Source of the DNA: Bacteroidales bacterium UBA2287 | GTDB taxonomy: Bacteria > Bacteroidota > Bacteroidia > Bacteroidales > Tenuifilaceae | NCBI GenBank assembly: GCA_002345675.1 | Contig: DDWL01000039.1 | Span: 24,349-88,348, forward strand | Reading direction: 5' to 3' | DNA length: 64,000 nucleotides | Part shown: one piece after another, positions 16,681 through 23,829 of the stretch | Layout of the letters: every line of letters starts with the position of its first letter | Position numbering within the stretch: position 1 is the first letter of the stretch | Position numbers and translations under genes: made by a program | Notes under the pieces: model-generated | The model's input: only the letters and a program-made list of their open reading frames with translations | Told to the model about the DNA's origin: nothing | Database searches by the model: none

Positions 16681-18459
16681 TTATAATTGAACTAAAACAA
16701 CTAATTTTTCACCATTTCTTTTAAGTTCAACCGAAATGGTGTTTCCAGGTTTAAGATCTTTTAAACGAAACATATAATCGTGAATATTGTTAACCTTTTG
16801 TCCATTTAAAGCTGTAATAATATCGTCTTTTTTAATGCCAGCAATAAACGCAGGGTTATTTGGGGTAACGGCTAAAACTTTAAGACCATCGTTAGTCGCT
16901 CCGCTAACATCGGGCATAATACCTAACTTAACTTTAAGGTCACGGCCATGACGAGTAGGGCTGCTCTTTGGACCAGCTTCCTGAAAGGTTAATTTTTGGG
17001 AAACCGAAACCAATTCGGTTACTATGGCTTCGATAAATTGTGAAGTTTCGAAAAGCCCCTCGAAGTTTATCCTATCAATTTTATCGTTTGGTGTATGGTA
17101 ATCGACATGCGCTCCTGTGCTTATAAAGAAAACGGGAATGTCCTTTCCGTAAAACGAGGCATGATCGGATGGACCATAACCCTCGGGCGATTTAGCCATA
17201 TTAAATTTAAATACCTCATTAACTTTATCGATAAGCCCTTCCGACTCGAGCGAGGTTTTTACTCCTCCAACTTGTAAAGCCTTATCGGCACTCATTCTTC
17301 CCACCATATCAACATTAATCATGGCAACAATGCTGTCAATTGGAATAATGGGGTTCTCGATAAAAAAGCGTGACCCTAAAAGTCCCATCTCTTCGGCACC
17401 AAATGCAACAACCACAATACTTCTTTTATTTAAATTGCCAGCAAATTTTTGCGCTACCTCGAGAATAGCCGAAACGCCCGAAGCATTATCGTCGGCTCCA
17501 TTATGCACGCCAAGTGTATCAGGTATTCTGCTCGAAGAGCCCTTGCCCCCATTTCCTAAATGGTCGTAATGGGCACCAATAACAATGTACTGGTTCTTAA
17601 GCAACGGGTCGGTGCCTTCAATTAGGCCAACAACATTTTGCGTTTGCTTTTTTTGAAGAATAATATCGGTGCGTGCGGCAACATTTGCCTTAACGGCAAA
17701 CGACGATGGTCTGCGAATATTTAAAAACTTCTTTTCTAACGATGAAACGTTTAGCCCTGAAGTATGAAGAATTCTATCGACCACGTTCCGACTTACTTGA
17801 ATAACAGGAATACCAACGTCGAAAGCTTTTTCCGACATATTAACCAGTTCGTCGGAAGGGTCGTAACTTGAACCCGAAACCATAATTACGCCAATTGCCC
17901 CATTGTCATTTGCAAGCATAGCCTTATTTCTATCGGATGAGTATGTAATAAAAGGGCTTTCGGAATTTTTCGAATCGGGGTCGCCTCGTAGAATTAATGC
18001 CCATTTTCCGTTTACGTTAACCGACAAGTAGTCGTCCCACATAAGTGCCTTTGTGTTTATACTAAAGCCATAACCTACAAATACAACCGATGCCGAAACA
18101 CTGTCGGAGGACGAAAAGGGGAATATTGAATAGTCGGTACCCAGCTGCAAACTTTGTCCCGAAATTCGTACCGTATTATCGGCTCCTAATTCTTGCTTTG
18201 CAACAAAGTCGAAAAACTGGTAACCATTTCGGCCAATAAGCTTAATGCCCGAAAGTTCCATTTGATCCTTAATATACTTAGCAGCAACCCTATCGAAGGG
18301 AGTGCCAGGCAAGCGTCCTTGTAACGAGTCGGACGATAAAAGGTCGACATGAGCGTAAAGCTCCTTTTGGGTAATTTCGCGATCAAATCCTTGGGGTTGT
18401 GTGCACGATGCAATAAGACAAATGCCAATTAGCATCGAAGAGCGTAGAAATACTTTCAT
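16681..18459 (-). CDS. M28 family zinc peptidase lipoprotein with PA and PDZ domains
   Basis: 592 residues. The lipobox IASC places the lipid on Cys19, so it is a membrane-anchored envelope protein. A PA-like insert (about 105-240) precedes the M28 catalytic domain. Zinc ligands and catalytic residues are visible: H297 in GAHYDH, D323 in GADDNASG, E356/E357 in GAEEMG, D384 in NVDMVGR and a late HVDYHTPND. A PDZ domain fills the last 90 residues (GIKKDDIITALNG). It probably degrades peptides in the periplasm. The two-domain plus PDZ order is common for Bacteroidota M28 enzymes. Confidence 0.9.
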   Translation of the reverse strand: MKVFLRSSMLIGICLIASCTQPQGFDREITQKELYAHVDLLSSDSLQGRLPGTPFDRVAAKYIKDQMELSGIKLIGRNGYQFFDFVAKQELGADNTVRISGQSLQLGTDYSIFPFSSSDSVSASVVFVGYGFSINTKALMWDDYLSVNVNGKWALILRGDPDSKNSESPFITYSSDRNKAMLANDNGAIGVIMVSGSSYDPSDELVNMSEKAFDVGIPVIQVSRNVVDRILHTSGLNVSSLEKKFLNIRRPSSFAVKANVAARTDIILQKKQTQNVVGLIEGTDPLLKNQYIVIGAHYDHLGNGGKGSSSRIPDTLGVHNGADDNASGVSAILEVAQKFAGNLNKRSIVVVAFGAEEMGLLGSRFFIENPIIPIDSIVAMINVDMVGRMSADKALQVGGVKTSLESEGLIDKVNEVFKFNMAKSPEGYGPSDHASFYGKDIPVFFISTGAHVDYHTPNDKIDRINFEGLFETSQFIEAIVTELVSVSQKLTFQEAGPKSSPTRHGRDLKVKLGIMPDVSGATNDGLKVLAVTPNNPAFIAGIKKDDIITALNGQKVNNIHDYMFRLKDLKPGNTISVELKRNGEKLVVLVQL

Positions 18460-18570
18460 ACAGGTGGTTTTTGTTTTGCGAGTTTTAAAAACGCAATTAC
18501 AAACCTACATAAAAAAATAAGAAAAACCGAATTGAAATACCAACAAAATAGATAATTACCCCTTGCGAAA

Positions 18571-19746
18571 TTAAGCAATGCGCTTTACACTTCTCATCAA
18601 AAACAAAAGGCTAATTGCCGAAAGAACAACCAATACCAAACCTGCAATAGTAAGCGCTGCCGAAAGGCTAAGCCTGTCGGTTGCCCAACCGTAAATTGGA
18701 CCCGCAATTGAGAAAATTATACGAATGGCAAAGTTGCGAACCGACAGAACGGTTGCTCTTACGTTGGAATTTGAATGGCGATTTATATAATCCTTTAAAA
18801 CTGGAGTTGCAATTCCCCTCACAAGATAGAATATAAAAAGAGGCACAAATCCCCAAATGCTTTTGCTACCAGCAACCCAAAAGAAGCCAAGGCTAAGCAG
18901 AACAACGGTTGCCCAAAGGGTAAATTTCATTCCAAACATTCGCTCAATACGGTACGCATAAAGGGCGGTAATTCCTACCGAGAGGTTTAGCAGTGTCCAC
19001 ATAACACCAAACATTCCCTTAGGCAAGCCAATTGACATAAACCAGGGTTGAACAAACCACGCCATGCTTAGGGTTGATGCACCAACAATTGATGAAAAAA
19101 TGATATTCCATCGCAGCTGAACATTATCGACCAGCGAATACTTTACAACTTTAATTACCTCGCTAAATCCCAGTTTCAGCTTAATTTCGTGAACCTTTGG
19201 TTCAAAAAGGGTGAGAGCAGCAGGTACGGCTGCCAGCGCAACCAAAGTTTGGGCAAAGTATGGAGTTCGAAGGCTTACGGTTGCAAGCAAGCCGCCAATT
19301 ATTCCCGCAAAGGCTTCGGCAAAATTTCCAAGCGACACCATGCGCCCTTCGTACTTTACGTACGAATTCTCGCGCTTTTCGCTTAGTAGCGAATCGTAAA
19401 GCAGCGCCGAATCGGCTCCCGAAATCATACTTTGTCCAAAGCCCAATACAACCTCGGCAACTAAAAATCCCCAAAATCCGGAGGTAAGCGAGTAGGTTAA
19501 AAATCCAAAGAATCCTAAAATGGTGCCAATTACAAGGGTATTTTTACGGCCAAGCGCATCAGCAAAAAATCCCGAGGGAATTTCGAGCACCACAATTGAA
19601 ATGGAGTAAACTGCCTGCAAAATGAATACATCCTGCATTCCCAAACCATTGTCGTTGTAAAACAGAACAACAATGGGCATTACCAGCATAAACCAGTGCG
19701 ATGCCTTTATGATAAAAAGCCGAAGAATGTTGTGCCATGCATTCAT
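18571..19746 (-). CDS. Major facilitator superfamily transporter
   Basis: 391 residues from the ATG at 19746 (a TTG seven codons upstream is also open). About 12 membrane helices. The loop 2-3 motif GFFADALGRKNTLVIG is the classic MFS signature, and FGQSMISGADSALLYDSL in helix 4-5 resembles drug-resistance-type MFS proteins of this phylum. Substrate cannot be inferred. It is divergent from the Crp/Fnr gene across 85 bases, which hints at control by that regulator. Confidence 0.85.
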   Translation of the reverse strand: MNAWHNILRLFIIKASHWFMLVMPIVVLFYNDNGLGMQDVFILQAVYSISIVVLEIPSGFFADALGRKNTLVIGTILGFFGFLTYSLTSGFWGFLVAEVVLGFGQSMISGADSALLYDSLLSEKRENSYVKYEGRMVSLGNFAEAFAGIIGGLLATVSLRTPYFAQTLVALAAVPAALTLFEPKVHEIKLKLGFSEVIKVVKYSLVDNVQLRWNIIFSSIVGASTLSMAWFVQPWFMSIGLPKGMFGVMWTLLNLSVGITALYAYRIERMFGMKFTLWATVVLLSLGFFWVAGSKSIWGFVPLFIFYLVRGIATPVLKDYINRHSNSNVRATVLSVRNFAIRIIFSIAGPIYGWATDRLSLSAALTIAGLVLVVLSAISLLFLMRSVKRIA

Positions 19747-19831
19747 AGGCGGCAAAGATAGCAGCAATGGGGAAATTTAAAATTTGGTTTGATAAAAAAA
19801 CGCTATTTTTACAAGTAAAATCAACCAGCAT

Positions 19832-20500
19832 ATGTTTAAGTTACTTTCAGTTTCGCCCTTTTTCAGAGGAATTTCGCCCGAGGAGCTGGAGCAAATCTTC
19901 AGCCGAATTTCGTACTCGGTAAAATCATTTTCGAAGGGGCAAACCATTGCCCAGCGCGAGGATGAGATTAAAAATTTGTGCATAGTTGTTGACGGCGTTG
20001 TTAAAGGCGAAATGGTCGATTTTACAGGAAAAATCCTTAAAGTTGAAGAGATTCAAGCACCTCAACCCCTCGCCCACGCAGTAATGTTTAGCAATTCCAA
20101 CAAGTTTCCGGTTGATGTGGTTGCGCTGGTCGATTGTAAAATACTTTTTATACCCAAAGCCGATGTGCTTCGCTTGCTGCAGTCGAACGTAATTATTCTC
20201 AACAACTTTTTAAACGCCGTTTCGAACAGGGCACATTTTTTAACCAATAAACTTTGGTTTCTGTCGTTTAAAACAATAAAAGAAAAGGTTGCCCACTACC
20301 TTTTATCGCTTGCCAAAAGCGAAACCCGAACAACCATTATTCTTCCCAAAACCCATCAGGAACTGGCCGAATTTTTTGGAGTTACTCGTCCTTCGCTGGC
20401 ACGAGTTTTTGCCGAAATGGAGGCCGAAGGCATAATTACCGTAAACCGAAAGGAAATTTCGATAGTTAACAGGAATAGGTTGATGGAGATGATTAAGTAA
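19832..20500 (+). CDS. Crp/Fnr family transcriptional regulator
   Basis: 222 residues. An N-terminal cyclic-nucleotide-binding-like beta roll (about 10-120) is followed by a dimer helix and a C-terminal winged helix with HQELAEFFGVTRPSLARVF as the helix-turn-helix (about 170-188). No cysteine cluster for an Fnr-type Fe-S centre and no clear heme ligand can be named, so the signal is unknown. It is divergent from the MFS gene and precedes the PqqD/ATP-grasp cluster by 355 bases. Confidence 0.88.
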   Translation: MFKLLSVSPFFRGISPEELEQIFSRISYSVKSFSKGQTIAQREDEIKNLCIVVDGVVKGEMVDFTGKILKVEEIQAPQPLAHAVMFSNSNKFPVDVVALVDCKILFIPKADVLRLLQSNVIILNNFLNAVSNRAHFLTNKLWFLSFKTIKEKVAHYLLSLAKSETRTTIILPKTHQELAEFFGVTRPSLARVFAEMEAEGIITVNRKEISIVNRNRLMEMIK

Positions 20501-20855
20501 AGTGTTTTATTTAAAACGTTGTTAATCTTTTACATAGTTTGATATTTCTGCTTTTCAACTTTGATATTTCTGTTATTTAACTTTGAAATTACGTCTTTTG
20601 TATTTTGAATTTGTGTTAAATAAAAATTGCAACGAACAATAAGTCCCCCTATTGAAATAAGCGTAGAAATTTATTTAAGTTAGAAATTTAGGAGTATTGC
20701 TCAAAAAAAATTTATTAATTCCTTTAAAAACTGAAATTTAACATACCTTTATTAATCAATGATTTAAACTAAACGTTTAAATTAAATTGAAAATACCAAA
20801 ACATTTTGTTAGGGTATCCCCTTTTCATGTTGTACTAACAACAAAAGCAATAGCC
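20501..20855. other. 355-base AT-rich intergenic region before the pqqD-like gene
   Basis: Carries three 22-base imperfect tandem repeats (listed separately) and otherwise AT-rich sequence. A TTG at 20787 opens the pqqD frame early, but the ATG at 20856 starts exactly where the family homology begins. No terminator hairpin for the Crp/Fnr gene is obvious. Confidence 0.6.
20538..20603. repeat. Three imperfect 22-base tandem repeats
   Basis: Copies start at 20538, 20560 and 20582, each opening with TTTGA. The first two share TTTGATATTTCTG and end TTYAAC or similar; the third keeps TTTGAAATT. The period of 22 bases is about two helical turns, so the same face of DNA is repeated, as in arrays of regulator sites. 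Possibly a binding region, but no protein can be assigned. Confidence 0.55.
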
Positions 20856-21098
20856 ATGACACTTAGAAAAAATATTGCGGTAAGCGAAAACGGTTTTGTT
20901 TTCGATCCGTCCACGGGCGACTCGTTTACCCTAAACAACACCGCGCTCGAAATTGTAGAACTAATAAAAAGCGGCAAAAGCCACAGTGAGGTGGTTACAT
21001 TTCTACTCGAAAAGTACGAAGCCGACAAGCCGCTTATTGAGCGTTACCTCGTTGAATTTTTTGAGGAGATGAAAACCTATAGCCTAATTGAGCAATAG
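20856..21098 (+). CDS. PqqD-family small protein (peptide chaperone or carrier-like)
   Basis: 80 residues from the ATG at 20856. The sequence has the PqqD pattern: SENGFVFDPSTGDSFTLNNTA, then a helical LIKSGKSHSEVVTFLLEKY and a closing VEFFEEMKTYSLIEQ. In characterised systems PqqD-like proteins bind a substrate peptide and present it to a modifying enzyme. No radical SAM gene is nearby; instead the ATP-grasp gene starts 2 bases after the stop. A carrier or chaperone role for that ligase is inference. Confidence 0.8.
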   Translation: MTLRKNIAVSENGFVFDPSTGDSFTLNNTALEIVELIKSGKSHSEVVTFLLEKYEADKPLIERYLVEFFEEMKTYSLIEQ

Positions 21099-21100
21099 CC

Positions 21101-22150
21101 ATGCTGCCTAAACAAAAAATAACCATTGGCGTAACGGGATTAAACAATATTGATAGTCCTGGTCCTGGAATACCTGTAATTCGTGGGCTAAAGGAATCGG
21201 ATGTTTTCGAAATTCGAATTGTGGGCCTTGCATACGAAACCCTTGAACCAGGAATTTACATGAGGGATTTGGTCGATAAAGCCTACATAATCCCCTACCC
21301 TTCTGGTGGAAAAGATGCTCTTCTCGAGCGACTTGTGTACATTCACCAAATTGAAAAAATTGATGTTATTATTCCAAATTTCGATGCTGAGCTGTACTCG
21401 TTTATAAAACTCGAACCCGAGCTAAAGGCAATGGGAATAGCAGTATTCTTGCCCACGCTCGAGCAATTCGAGGAGCGCCATAAAACCAATCTTCCCGAAT
21501 ACGGCAAAAAGTACGGCATTAACGTTCCCGAAAGCTTCGAAATAACCAACGTTTCACAGGTCGAAAAGGCAGCTGAGAAGTTGAAATTTCCCCTTATGGT
21601 AAAGGGAAAGTACTACGATGCCTACATTGCTGCTGCACCCGAACAGGTTAGCTACTACTTTAGCAAACTCGCCGCAAAATGGGGACTGCCAATAATTCTT
21701 CAAAAATTTGTAAAGGGTACCGAGGTTAACGTAATTGCCCTGGGCGACGGAAAAGGAAATACAATAGCCGCCGTTCCAATGCGAAAGCAGTACATAACCG
21801 ACAAGGGAAAAGCTTGGGGCGGAATTACCCTCGACGACGAACGAATGGTAAACCTTGCTAAGCACATTATTAAGCAAACCAAATGGCGCGGGGGCATGGA
21901 ACTCGAGCTGGTTCGCGATGCTAAAAACGAGTTTTACCTTATCGAAATAAATCCCCGAATTCCTGCTTGGGTATACCTTGCCGTAGGTGCAGGTCAAAAC
22001 ATTCCCGAAGCACTTGTAAAGCTTGCCCTCGGAATGCCCGTTGAGCCATACGCCAACTACGATGTGGGCAAAATGTTTATTCGCTACTCGTTCGATATGA
22101 TTGTAGATTTAAAAGAATTTGAAGCACTGACAACTAAAGGGGAATATTAG
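21101..22150 (+). CDS. ATP-grasp ligase (CarB/biotin carboxylase-like fold)
   Basis: 349 residues. An N-terminal Rossmann-like pre-ATP-grasp domain (ITIGVTGLNNIDSPG, 7-21) is followed by ATP-grasp subdomains with PLMVKGKYYDAY (about 164-175), QKFVKGTEVNV and the metal-binding end ELVRDAKNEFYLIEINPR (E282 and N284). Such enzymes activate a carboxylate as acyl phosphate and join it to an amine. It lies 2 bases after the PqqD-like gene and 120 bases before a PLP decarboxylase. Substrate unknown; a role in ligating an amino acid to a small peptide or carrier is inference. Confidence 0.85.
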   Translation: MLPKQKITIGVTGLNNIDSPGPGIPVIRGLKESDVFEIRIVGLAYETLEPGIYMRDLVDKAYIIPYPSGGKDALLERLVYIHQIEKIDVIIPNFDAELYSFIKLEPELKAMGIAVFLPTLEQFEERHKTNLPEYGKKYGINVPESFEITNVSQVEKAAEKLKFPLMVKGKYYDAYIAAAPEQVSYYFSKLAAKWGLPIILQKFVKGTEVNVIALGDGKGNTIAAVPMRKQYITDKGKAWGGITLDDERMVNLAKHIIKQTKWRGGMELELVRDAKNEFYLIEINPRIPAWVYLAVGAGQNIPEALVKLALGMPVEPYANYDVGKMFIRYSFDMIVDLKEFEALTTKGEY

Positions 22151-22265
22151 GAGGACGGGAGTCGGATGACCGAAGACCGACACTTCGATAAACTCAGTGT
22201 CCGAGGCGAACTGAGAACCGAGAACTGATAACTGATAACTGATAACTGATAACAGATAACCCAAA
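22151..22265. repeat. Composite repeat before the PLP decarboxylase
   Basis: Contains CGACACTTCGATAAACTCAG with TGTCCGAGG, then GAGAACCGAGAAC and four AACTGAT units, ending in ATAACCCAAAA five bases before the ATG. It belongs to the same families as the tracts at 5.6 and 13.1 kb. Orientation relative to the following gene is the same as at crtD. Confidence 0.85.
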
Positions 22266-22270
22266 ATACT

Positions 22271-23626
22271 ATGAAACTGCCATTTGAACGCCCAACAATA
22301 AAAAAGTTAAACCCCGGAATGCCATCGAAACACGGGATGAGTCCCAGTTTTGTTCCTCTTTCATCAATTGATGGAGTCGACATTGAAGGGCTATTAGCAA
22401 GCTACGGTTCGCCGCTCTACATTTACTCCGAGCAAACCATTCGAAGAACTACAGGCCAGCTAAAACGTGCCTTTCAGCAGCATTACCCCAAGGTGCAACT
22501 GGCGTGGAGCTACAAAACCAACTATAACGAGGCCATTTGCCGAGTATTCCATCAGGAAGGCTCGTGGGCCGAAGTAGTTTCGGGATTCGAGTACCAAAAA
22601 GCCACCGATATGGGTGTAAAGGGCGAAAATATTATTTTTAACGGCCCCGATAAAAGCGAAGCCGACTTGGAATTGGCTGCTCGTAACGGTTCGCTAATTC
22701 ATATCGACCATTTTGACGAGCTGTTTGTACTTGCCGAAATTTGCGAACGCAAAAACATTGAAGCTAGCGTAGCCATTAGGGTTAATATGGACGTTGGCAT
22801 TTACCCCAAGTGGGACAGGTTTGGCTTTAACTACGAAAATGGCGAAGCGTGGGAGGCGTTAAACCGAATAATGCTGAATTCGAAACTAAAACTCCTCGGA
22901 CTTCATACGCACATTGGAACATATATGCTTTCGGCACAAGCATACCGATTAGCTGCTGCGAAACTTGCCGACCTTGCTGTTAACCTCGAAAAGAAATTTG
23001 GCTACGCCCTTAAATATATCGACATGGGCGGTGGCTTTGCATCGAAAAATACACTTCGCGGAGCATACCTCTCGGGCGAAGATACGGCGCCATCGTTCGA
23101 CGATTATGCAGAAGCAATTACATCGGCCATTCTGAGTTCGCAAATAAAACCAGCAAACCTGCCAATGCTAATTCTCGAAACTGGTCGTGCCCTAATTGAC
23201 GATGCTGGTTACATTGCCGGAACAGTGCTTGCCAACAAGCGCCTATCCGATGGAAACCGGGCTACAATTATCGACGTTGGAGTAAACCTACTCTTCACAG
23301 CCTTTTGGTACGACCATAAAATTCAACCCACACAAAGGGTTTCGGGGTCGACCGAGGAAACTACCATTTTTGGCCCGCTTTGCATGAATATCGATGTACT
23401 TCGCTACTCCATGCAGTTTCCTGCACTAAAGCGTGGTGATAAGTTTGTGATTAGTCGGGTTGGCGCTTACAATAACACGCAATGGCTTCAGTTTATAACT
23501 ATGAGGCCAAACGTAGTTCTAATCGACCCAAACGGAAAGGTTCACACAATTCGAAAAGCCGAAACAATGGAGAATATAACTTCGAACGAAGTTGTTCCCG
23601 AACACCTGAGCAAATTCACACTGTAA
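22271..23626 (+). CDS. PLP-dependent decarboxylase, fold type III (diaminopimelate decarboxylase-like)
   Basis: 451 residues, an alanine-racemase-type barrel with a C-terminal beta domain. The PLP lysine is K82 in WSYKTN. Other features are LGLHTHIGT, DMGGGFASK (phosphate loop), ETGRALIDDAG and the C-terminal GPLCMNIDVL, which corresponds to the Cys-Asp dimer-site motif of LysA and ornithine decarboxylases. It is longer than typical LysA and follows an ATP-grasp and PqqD-like pair, so it is probably a specialised paralogue rather than the lysine-pathway enzyme. Substrate unknown; plain lysA is the alternative. Confidence 0.82.
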   Translation: MKLPFERPTIKKLNPGMPSKHGMSPSFVPLSSIDGVDIEGLLASYGSPLYIYSEQTIRRTTGQLKRAFQQHYPKVQLAWSYKTNYNEAICRVFHQEGSWAEVVSGFEYQKATDMGVKGENIIFNGPDKSEADLELAARNGSLIHIDHFDELFVLAEICERKNIEASVAIRVNMDVGIYPKWDRFGFNYENGEAWEALNRIMLNSKLKLLGLHTHIGTYMLSAQAYRLAAAKLADLAVNLEKKFGYALKYIDMGGGFASKNTLRGAYLSGEDTAPSFDDYAEAITSAILSSQIKPANLPMLILETGRALIDDAGYIAGTVLANKRLSDGNRATIIDVGVNLLFTAFWYDHKIQPTQRVSGSTEETTIFGPLCMNIDVLRYSMQFPALKRGDKFVISRVGAYNNTQWLQFITMRPNVVLIDPNGKVHTIRKAETMENITSNEVVPEHLSKFTL

Positions 23627-23696
23627 AAAAAGAATAAACCCAGAGAAAGGACTGTTTTAAAACTTTCTAAATGGTTATGTGCACACAACAAAAAAC

Positions 23697-23767
23697 ATAT
23701 TATTAGTCAATCAAACATCACTTTGTGCACTTTGCGAAATTCTTTGTGTCCTTTGTGGTTATATTTT
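23697..23767. repeat. CACAAAG-type dispersed repeat
   Basis: Contains CACTTTGTGCACTTTGCG and CTTTGTGTCCTTTGTGG, the low-complexity word also seen in reverse at about 29608-29660 (ACCACAAA...CACGAAGTGCAC). It fills part of the gap before the transporter gene. Confidence 0.6.
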
Positions 23768-23770
23768 TAA

Positions 23771-23798
23771 AGAGTTCTATTGTTACGTAACAACTCTA
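23771..23798. promoter_or_regulatory. Possible operator: TTGTTACGTAACAA palindrome
   Basis: A perfect 14-base palindrome at 23780-23793 is flanked by AGAGTT and ACTCT, extending the dyad. It lies 37 bases before the start of the transporter-peptidase operon, a suitable place for a dimeric regulator. No regulator is identified. Confidence 0.4.
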
Positions 23799-23829
23799 CA
23801 TTTCTTTACTAATCGAATTTTATAAATAA

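Noticed and set aside
19783..19811. Promoter of the Crp/Fnr gene (TTTG ... TATTTTTA)
   Set aside because: The spacing of 17 bases and the imperfect -7 box are too weak to support a call.
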